From Megalobrama amblycephala (lineage: Eukaryota; Chordata; Actinopteri; Cypriniformes; Xenocyprididae): a DNA stretch of 64,000 nucleotides. The notes under the pieces are model-generated. The model was not told the DNA's origin, searched no databases, and worked only from the letters and a program-made list of their open reading frames with translations. The DNA lies in contig NC_063049.1 of NCBI RefSeq assembly GCF_018812025.1, forward strand, positions 5,951,013 through 6,015,012. Direction: 5' to 3'. How positions within the stretch are numbered: position 1 is the stretch's first letter; every line of letters starts with the position of its first letter. Both the position numbers and the translations under genes were made by a program. Positions 57,008 through 64,000 of this stretch are shown in pieces.

Positions 57008-58060
57008 GCGGTAGTGTCGGGGTTATGTTTTGTTTTCATTTTGTTTTAGTTTTTATTATTCCCTGTCACTGTTTTCCTGAGTTTCTGTTGCTAGTGTGTC
57101 TCCATGGTTTCTGATTGAGTTACGCACCTGTTTCTTGTTCCGTTAATTATCTCTGTGGGTATTTAAACCCTCAGTTCTTTCTGTTCATTGTTCATGTCGA
57201 CTATAGTTTATGAGGTTTGCTACACTGCCCTCCAAAAGTTTGGAGACGCCCTAGAAAAGTAGGGTTTTGGACAATATTGGCATGAATCCTTTTTAATTTG
57301 TGATAATTTTGCACTGATAAGGGACAACACAAACTACGAAAACATATTTTATTACATAAACAGTTTATACGTAGAAAAAAACTTAAATTTTTGATTCATC
57401 TAAATATCCAGCATTAGCGGCTATCTGACCTAAACTGGGTTCTGATTGGTTCATTGTAATCTAAACTTAATTGGCAATCAATTGTTGAAGCTATTAAGGT
57501 GTGCTGACCCAAACATCTTTTACAAACCTGGGCCAATTTTAAACCAGTAACCAGCATCACAGCTGGCAAAGGGGCATGTCTGACTTTGACATGTATATAT
57601 TGCCATTATTATGTAATCAAAATGAAAATTATTATTGCTGGTCTTCAATGATAATGTCAAGTTACTGTAATGTATTTGCACCAAAAAATGATAAGGATGT
57701 ATGCTGATATCGTCCAAAACCACACTTTGCCAGGGGTGTTTCCAAACTTTTGGAGGGCAGTGTATTTCTCCTGTGTTTCCTTAGATATCTCCTGAATGTT
57801 AAGAATTATGAATAAAGACTCTTCATTGTGCTACTCTGTTCATTGTGTATGTTGCAGACCACTTATGACAGAACACTGAACCCAAAGAAATAGAAAAACA
57901 GAAAAAAAGAGAGGCCATTTTCATCCTGGAGACTGAGCATTGCAGAAAGCCTAACCAGGTGCGTGAGCCAGCAACAACGTCTGTCAAAGTGGATGTATTA
58001 GTGGAGTATGAAGGCATGGAGTGGAGCTCTACCCATACTCCTGCTGCTGAGTGTGAGGTG
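57008..58060. repeat. LTR-like dispersed repeat split by a Tc1-like element
   Basis: The sequence before 57222 and after 57763 reads as one LTR-like unit (TGTCGGGGTTATGTTTTG, GGGTATTTAAACCCTCAG, then GAATAAAGACTCTTCATTG). It has a TATA-like box, a poly(A) signal and the target TA between. Its full extent and family are uncertain. Confidence 0.5.
57223..57762. mobile_element. Non-autonomous Tc1/mariner-type element
   Basis: The ends CACTGCCCTCCAAAAGTTTG and CAAACTTTTGGAGGGCAGTG are perfect inverted repeats flanked by TA (57221-57222 and 57763-57764). The 540-bp body has no transposase. Confidence 0.92.
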
Positions 58061-58738
58061 CCAGGTTATTAGACAGGTTATTAGTTTTGTTCATAGCTAA
58101 AGGCCCCACCCAGCCTCCCTCTCCGCCTCCCCTGTCAAAGCCATCCAGTTCCTCCGCTCTGCTGCACGGATCTGCCTCGGGCCTTCCGGTCTTCCACCAA
58201 GCCTGTTACTCCATCTCGGCCGGTCAACCAGTTGGCTCCACCTTGGCTGTTGTCCTTACAGCTCCACCGGGCTCCCTTGTCACTCTGCCTACACCACGGA
58301 CTTCCGGGTCTTTGACAGCACCTTGTCCCTCCACCCCTTTGGCTCCATTGAGTTCCTTCATTTCAGCTCCACCTTGGTCCTCAGTCCCACCGCCTCAGTC
58401 CTCCGGCACCCTGGCTCCACCTCAGCAGCTTGACACTGTGTCTCTGCCTTAGCCTCCTGGTCCTAAGGTGTTGCCTGGTCTCTTTGTGTCCTCTGTTCTG
58501 CCATATGCCTTCGTCAGAATGGCTTGTATCTGGGTCTCTCTCAGCTTCCTCCATCACCTCTTCCCTGGCTTATCCATCCATCATTGTCACCATGGTGTTT
58601 TCCTTTGCCAGCTCCTCCCAATGCTCTTCTCCAGCTGTTGGACTGTTTTAAGGTTTGAGGATGGACCTTCCAGTGGTTTTATATTCCTCCTGAGTGTTAA
58701 CTCTTTCCCTGCCATTGATGGAAATTTCCATTATTTAA
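58061..58738. other. Pro/Ser/Thr-rich low-complexity sequence, no gene supported
   Basis: A 121-codon plus-strand frame (58087-58452) is composed almost only of P, S, T, L and A. It follows the LTR-like repeat directly. It is probably repeat-derived (gag-side) sequence and not a host gene. Confidence 0.5.
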
Positions 58739-59403
58739 AGGTCCCGTTCTTCGTGATCCCATGTTTCAAACTTTAGTTAGTGTGTAATGTTGTTGTTAGA
58801 GTATAAATAAAATCTGTACAATTTTAAAGCTCAAAGTTCAATGCCAAGCGAGATATTTTATTTAACAGAAGTCGCCTACATCGAACGGCCAGTTTGGACT
58901 ACATCCCTCTACTTCCTTCTTTAATGACGTCACTAAAACAGTTTTTTGACTAACCTCCGCCCACAGGAATACACAAGAGTTGCGTTTGTAGAGTGTGTTT
59001 GTCGTCGAAACGCTGTTATTTTCATCCCGCAGTCCAATCACCGGGTCTGATTCCGGCTCAAATTGATAGGGTAAAATTAAAGACATGTTTACAATAACAC
59101 TGAGCGCGTGCATCTCCACGTTATGGTAAGAGGCGTGACCTTTCCGGGCACGGTGCGCTCAGAGCTGTCGAATCACAACACAGGAACCGCTGGCACAATC
59201 AGAACTCGTTACGTATTTCTGAAGGAGGGACTTCATAGAACAAGGAAGTCATCAGCCCGTTTTTATGACAGTGGAAACAGCGGTATACAGATAAGTAAAT
59301 TATGTGAAAAATACTGTTTCTTTACACGCGAAACATGAACACATGTTATATTGCACACTATAAACACAATCAAAGCTTCAAAAAACTACAAAAAACGGGA
59401 CCT
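58739..59403. mobile_element. TTAA-flanked MITE (AGGTCCCGTT ends)
   Basis: The ends AGGTCCCGTTCTTCG and AAAAACGGGACCT are inverted, with TTAA at 58735-58738 and 59404-59407. The 665-bp interior has no transposase. Confidence 0.85.
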
Positions 59404-59543
59404 TTAAGAGACAATGCTTAGTTTTTTTCTGGCTTTCCATGTTTTCACTGTTATACGGTGCATGCTGTTAACTAATTTCTTATTTCTTGGGCTTCACTTT
59501 TTGACTTTCTCTGTGTCTTGGGATTTTTCCATTGTGCACATCA

Positions 59544-59846
59544 TGTACCTACCTAGACAAAACAAGAAGTAGTAGTCCTGACACTCTCACACGTAACCAG
59601 AAGTTGAAGACACACACACATTTACACATACATTTCTTATTTGTTATTATATTTCTTGAAATGCATACATGGTAAGGTTTGATTCTTAAGTCATATGATT
59701 GGATGCTCAAGCCATCCTGGAGATTGTTGTTTGACCTGTCTATAAATATGACCCTTCTTCCTGAATAAATCTGAGAATGCTTTGTACCACACTTGATCTG
59801 TGTCTGCTTGGTCATTCTCCCGAGATCTCGCGCTGCTGCTGCCACA
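59544..59846. mobile_element. Solo LTR with 5-bp target duplication CATCA
   Basis: The 303-bp unit begins TGTACC and ends GCCACA (TG...CA), flanked by CATCA at 59539-59543 and 59847-59851. Inside are TCTATAAATATGA (TATA-like), CTGAATAAATC (poly(A) signal) and the typical R-U5-like end. No internal retroviral genes are present. It is an ancient element reduced by LTR-LTR recombination. Confidence 0.75.
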
Positions 59847-60065
59847 CATCACAGGGGTTGAGGCGCCTGTTTCTTAACTGATGATTGGGATTACAAATAT
59901 TGAGATTTTGATCTAACACACGGTTATATAGGGTGCACTATTACACATCTTCTGTAAAAGTACAGACTCTCCGTAAACAAGCAACAGTATTTGTAAGTAG
60001 ATGAATCTGTAAAATAACATGATCATCAACAGTAAACATCATATAAATCAAAACTGCGTTTAGTC

Positions 60066-60228
60066 TTTTTTAGTCTTTATTTGTAAAGGGACCATGTACA
60101 ATTGTTAACATAAATGTTTCCATTCCATGCATTGTACGGGGGTTTAGCCAAAGGCTAATTTTCTCTCACAGTCCCCTGGAAGGTCAACATAAATTAATAA
60201 AATAACACACACAATACCTACGTACAAT

Positions 60229-60313
<85 letters not shown>

Positions 60314-60520
60314 TCAAGAAATCAATTAAACTGCAACCATGTCAATGTTTACAGAGTTTGTTCGATTTTTTTAAAAAGACTTTAACTTCAATTTAAAAAG
60401 ACCAATAGATTTACACCCTTTTATATCCTCTGGTAAAGCATTCCAGTAAGTAGTAGCTTTCACAGCAAAAGACGTAGTTTTGTTATTTTTGGACCAAAAT
60501 GTATTTTCAATGCTTCAAAA
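60066..60520 (-). pseudogene. 3' end of a non-LTR retrotransposon, with a CA microsatellite
   Basis: On the minus strand, 60510-60365 reads TTSFAVKATTYWNALPEDIK and then SIGLFKLKLKSF, the usual C-terminal end of fish LINE ORF2. The 3' UTR-like part contains AATTAGCCTTTGGCTAAACC and CAATGCATGGAATGGAAAC. A CA array lies inside it. Confidence 0.7.
60229..60311. repeat. (CA)n microsatellite, about 40 units
   Basis: Nearly uninterrupted CA dinucleotides run over about 83 bases. Confidence 0.97.
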
Positions 60521-61819
60521 ACTTCTGACTAACCCACTGATCTCACATGGACTACTTTGATGATGTTTTTATTACCTTTCTGGACATGGACAGTGCACCG
60601 TACATACATTTTCAATGGAGGGACAGAATGGTCTCGGACTAAATCTAAAATATCTTAAACTGTGTTCTGAAGATGAAAGGAGGTCTTACGGGTTTGGAAC
60701 GACATGAGGGTGAGTCATTAATGACACAATTTTCATTTTTGGGTGAACTAACCCTTTAACATAATAAGTTTACAAAGTAGACAACACAAAGAGCCTGAGA
60801 TTAAATACGCAATTTGTGATCTGTAAAGAGTAAAAAAAATATTTATTATACTTTTTTTCTTTTTTGCATAATTTCCTATCAATGGAAAATATTATAATTC
60901 TAGAGCAAGCTAAACATTTAAAGAAAGTCAAGAATATGTCAGAATGTGTCAAAGACCAATCTAAGAGCCGGTAGAAAAGTTCCCAGGTACAGATAGCAAA
61001 AAAAGTGGTAGTGAAACGAGTTTGAGACACATTTGGTTACTTGTGCCAAAATAGACACCAGGCACAAGGCAAAGCTGATGTTTAATTCACAAAAATAAAA
61101 GAGTTAGAGACACTGGCGTCTGCTTGTCTGTGGTTATTTTATCCAATTGTTAACTGACCAGTGTCTTACATAGCAGCAAAAACATGCTGCCTCAACCATT
61201 TGAAGCAGAGAGGCACAGGGCTGAACGGCTCTCCACAGTGAAGTGAATGTCTGAAACACTGTCAAAACCTCACCAGTAATGTTCTCTGTCATTTCAACTC
61301 CACAGGAAAAGAACTTAAACCAAATTTGTTGTTCAACCTTGTTAAATGTTAGTGTGTTTTTCAAATATTCAAACTACTCTAAATGATATGGTTACACTTT
61401 GATGTATTAGAGACACGTGGAAAAAGATCAGTCATATCTTTACTTAAAACATGCTTACTGTGTGAAATCCTCACATTTCTGCCTGCGTGTCGTGATAGAA
61501 ACAGAAACCGCTGTGGGTTGAGCTACAGAGGAAGAACATACATCAGTGCTGCTGAGTCCTGAGCTTGACCACAATCTGAATGTGTATATAAATATAACAT
61601 GAAAAGGAAATGCTGATAAGAAAACCTGCAGCAGAGTAACTGCATACTGTGCTCACCTCAGCCATTAAACTAACGTTATTTTCCATATTAAGTCTACTAT
61701 TATTAGTGTTATAACACCTGAGATGGGTTGAAGCATTGAACCACTCTCTCCAATGTTAGGACGCCCTCTTGTGGCTCAAACACTACTAAACTGATTTAAG
61801 ATTAAAAAAAAATAAAAAA
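60521..61819. other. Gene-free; Angel-like terminus at 60640-60765
   Basis: The piece GGTTTGGAACGACATGAGGG ... GGGTGAACTAACCCTTTAA is the right end of an Angel-type MITE also seen at 52190-52290. The remainder has no recognisable gene. Confidence 0.5.
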
Positions 61820-62160
61820 AAAATATTCAGAATGAATCAAATCTGTGAATGTGAATCTGTGTGACAGTGTTTTTCTGTGTCTCTGATAGAGAAAAAGCTT
61901 CCAGCGATCTGATATTCTTTGCTGCCACTGCTTTATTCAATTCTTTCAAAACCTGTTCAGGGGGATTTAAATCTAGAGACTGAGCAGGCATTACCCGCTT
62001 GGGTAGATTTGGATGTATAGGGATCATTGTCTGCTGGGAAGTCCAATGATCATCAAGCTTCAGTTTACACACTTAAGGCATCACAATGTTTGCCAAAATG
62101 GCCTGATACTTCAAAGAATCCATCACGCTGGTCACATGGTCAAGAATAATTCAACATAAA
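61820..62160 (-). pseudogene. Tc1-like transposase C-terminal remnant
   Basis: On the minus strand a degenerate frame has QQTMIPIHPNLPK where intact Tc1 transposases have QQDNDPKHT. PAQSLDLNPPEQVLKELNK then stands where the PxQSPDLNPIExLW block lies. The DDE-region spacing is right, but the catalytic Asp is lost. The inverted ends were not located. Confidence 0.6.
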
Positions 62161-62660
62161 GCGAAAATAAAGTTTGAGAATTTCTTTTTTAAAAAATAGA
62201 TATTTGAAAAGCCTTGCCAGACATACTGCTGATGCTGATCTATCGTTTTATCACATTTTTATATAATACATCATATATTGACACTTTCAGTAGTATGTCA
62301 CTAAATTGATATGTATTAAAAAGAAATATATTTATTGATATATTAATTGATATATTAATATATTGATATATTTTTTAAATCCTCTGAGTATTGAAAACAG
62401 CGCCATCTGCTGGCTCATTAAATGTATTTTTTTTTTTTTTTGGCCAAATGTCATTTTTAAGTAAATAAGCCTTAGTAAAAAATGGTCACCAAACACCAAG
62501 CCACAAAAAAAAGTCCAAAAAGTTGTCAAAAGTTGAAAAACTCTATACTGATAACTTATAGCATAAACTTATATAGACATATAGCATAAACTTTAGAAGT
62601 ATTCTTCACTCCTCACAATTCAACCAATCAGAAAGTGCAAATTTACTTGAAGCAAAGATA
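62161..62660. other. A/T-rich, no gene seen
   Basis: Includes a cluster of TATTAATTGATATA repeats near 62325-62370 and a T-run at 62427-62440. Confidence 0.45.
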
Positions 62661-64000
62661 CAACCCGAATTCCAGAAATGTTTGGACGTTTTTTAAATAT
62701 GAATAAAACGAAAACTGAAAGACTTTCAAATCACATGAGCCAATATTTTATTCACAATAGAACATAGACAACACAAATGTTTAAACTGAGAAATTATACA
62801 ATTTTATGCACAAAATGAGCTCGTTTCAAATTTGATGCCTACTACAGCTCTCAAAATAGTTGGGACGGGGGCATGTTTACCATGGCGTAGCATCTCCTCT
62901 TCTTTTCAAAACAGTTTGAAGACATCTGGGCATCAAGGTTATGAGTTTCTGGAGTTTTGGTGTTTTGGTGTGTGAATTTGGTCCCATTCTTGCCCAATAT
63001 AGATTTACAGCTGCTGAAGAGTTTGTGGTCGTCTTTGAACTGCACCAACAAACATTTGATCGTAATACAGAGAGCGACACATTGTAACGTGTGTCGCCCG
63101 GAGTCCCGTCTCCTGCTCCCACAAACACACCACAATGTCATAGGTTGAACCAGAGAGGAAATGTTTATTCCTTAAATTAAGGTTAAGTTCTCTTTGGTGT
63201 AGGAAAATAAAGATGGCTTGGAGTCAGTAGGTTTTGGTCGGCCAAAACAATAAACAAAAGAAGGTTGTTCTGCCTAATTTTAGAGGTCTTCCCTGGAAAA
63301 AGATAACAAAACACATAAGTCTTACCTCCCTGCTTAACAGTAAACAGGAGAAAATGGTCATTAAAAAAAAGGGGCCTCCCACCTTGCAAACGGTCCACAA
63401 GGAAGCAGGAGAGGGAACTCATCAAGCCGACTTCCCTCAAAGCTTATATCCACAGCAGATGAACTTCAGCTCCGCCCACGTAAACAGCTGCACCTGCTTT
63501 CACACAAATGAGCACAGAGCGACAGGGGGAGAGCGAGAGAGAGAACACTGCACACATACACAGTTTTGCTCCACACAATATATGATACACAATATGAGTA
63601 AAACTCAGCGACGTTCAGACACATAACAATAGGTGAAAGATCTGGACTGCAGGCAGGCCAATTCAGCACCCGGACTCTTCTACGACAATGCCATGCTGTT
63701 GTAATAGCTGCAGTATGTGTTTTTGCATTGGCCTACTGAAATACACAAGGCCTTCCCTGAAATAGACGTCTTCTGGAGGGGAGCATATGTTGCTCTAAAA
63801 CCTTTATATACCTTTCAGCATTCATAGTGCCTTCCAAATGCACTTATGCACCCCCATACCATCAGAGATGCTGGCTTTTGAACTGAACACTGATGACACG
63901 CTGGAAGGTCTCCCTCCTCTTTAGCCTGGAGGACATGGCGTCCGTGATTTCCAACAAGAATGTCAAATTTGGACACTTTTCCACTTTGAAACAGTCAATT
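62661..64000 (-). mobile_element. Tc1-like DNA transposon, running off the window end
   Basis: The terminus TACAACCCGAATTCC starts at 62659 with TA. The transposase is read on the minus strand from the window end. Segments include a [17 protein letters not shown] stretch degraded near 63960, and VRVLNWPACSPDLSPI at 63690-63615. These correspond to the catalytic region of Tc1 transposases. The coding region is frameshifted and interrupted at 63085-63627. Confidence 0.7.
63085..63627. mobile_element. Insertion inside the Tc1-like element (TGTAACGTGTGTC ends)
   Basis: Sequence from TGTAACGTGTGTCG to CAGACACATAACA has no counterpart in Tc1-like elements, and the transposase frame resumes right after it. 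The ends are partly inverted (TGTAAC.GTGT against ACAC.TAACA). It could be a solo LTR (TG...CA) or a MITE; no clear target duplication was found. Confidence 0.45.

Noticed and set aside
58087..58452. Proline/serine-rich 121-codon frame as a gene
   Set aside because: It is low-complexity, adjoins an LTR-like repeat, and has no domain, signal peptide or splice signals.
62877..63141. Overlapping minus-strand frames as host genes
   Set aside because: They lie in the terminal region of a Tc1-like element and its insertion.

Overview
The window looks like the nuclear genome of a teleost fish, most likely a cyprinid. The reasons are split, intron-bearing vertebrate genes, a very high load of fish-type transposons (DIRS, hAT, PIF/Harbinger, Tc1-like, TTAA-target MITEs, Ty3/Gypsy, LINE and tRNA-SINE remnants) and long CA and AATAG microsatellites. 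No species can be named from the sequence alone.

Three protein-coding genes are supported. (1) A sacsin-like giant chaperone gene lies on the minus strand from 26304 down to 2500. It has seven coding exons, including one uninterrupted exon of 10.8 kb, and my spliced model gives 4,236 residues. It carries three sacsin repeats with HSP90-like ATPase motifs, an XPCB-like stretch, a J-domain with HPD and a C-terminal HEPN domain, but no N-terminal ubiquitin-like domain. A probable 5' UTR exon near 27.6 kb has a full match to the ISRE consensus just upstream. (2) A C2H2 zinc-finger gene lies on the plus strand (30235-31230) with nine fingers, two of them lacking a zinc-binding histidine. A candidate 5' exon near 28.4 kb faces the sacsin-like gene head to head. 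(3) A CD101/IGSF2-like gene of the EWI immunoglobulin family lies on the minus strand from 56305 to 43454. It has 11 exons and 1,413 residues in my model, with a signal peptide, ten V-type Ig domains, one transmembrane segment and a short basic tail.

Layout. 1-2.2 kb: repeats and a SINE. 2.5-15 kb: the large sacsin-like exons. 15-24 kb: one sacsin-like intron filled by a nested stack, in which a long-inverted-repeat element is split by a hAT and by a DIRS retrotransposon, and the DIRS recombinase gene is split by a second hAT; another hAT follows. 24-28 kb: the 5' sacsin-like exons and promoter. 28-31 kb: the zinc-finger gene with a Harbinger element in its presumed intron. 31-43 kb: gene-poor, with a broken Ty3/Gypsy element whose 3' LTR holds two later insertions. 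43-56 kb: the CD101-like gene, whose last codons, stop and poly(A) signals lie in a palindromic MITE. 56-64 kb: gene-free, made of LTR, Tc1-like, LINE and MITE remnants.

The most noteworthy points are the ISRE at the sacsin-like promoter, the ten-domain CD101-like receptor built by duplication of a two-domain unit with an intron-less junction, and the MITE that ends its reading frame. All splice models are read by eye from GT/AG sites, phase and homology, without transcript evidence.
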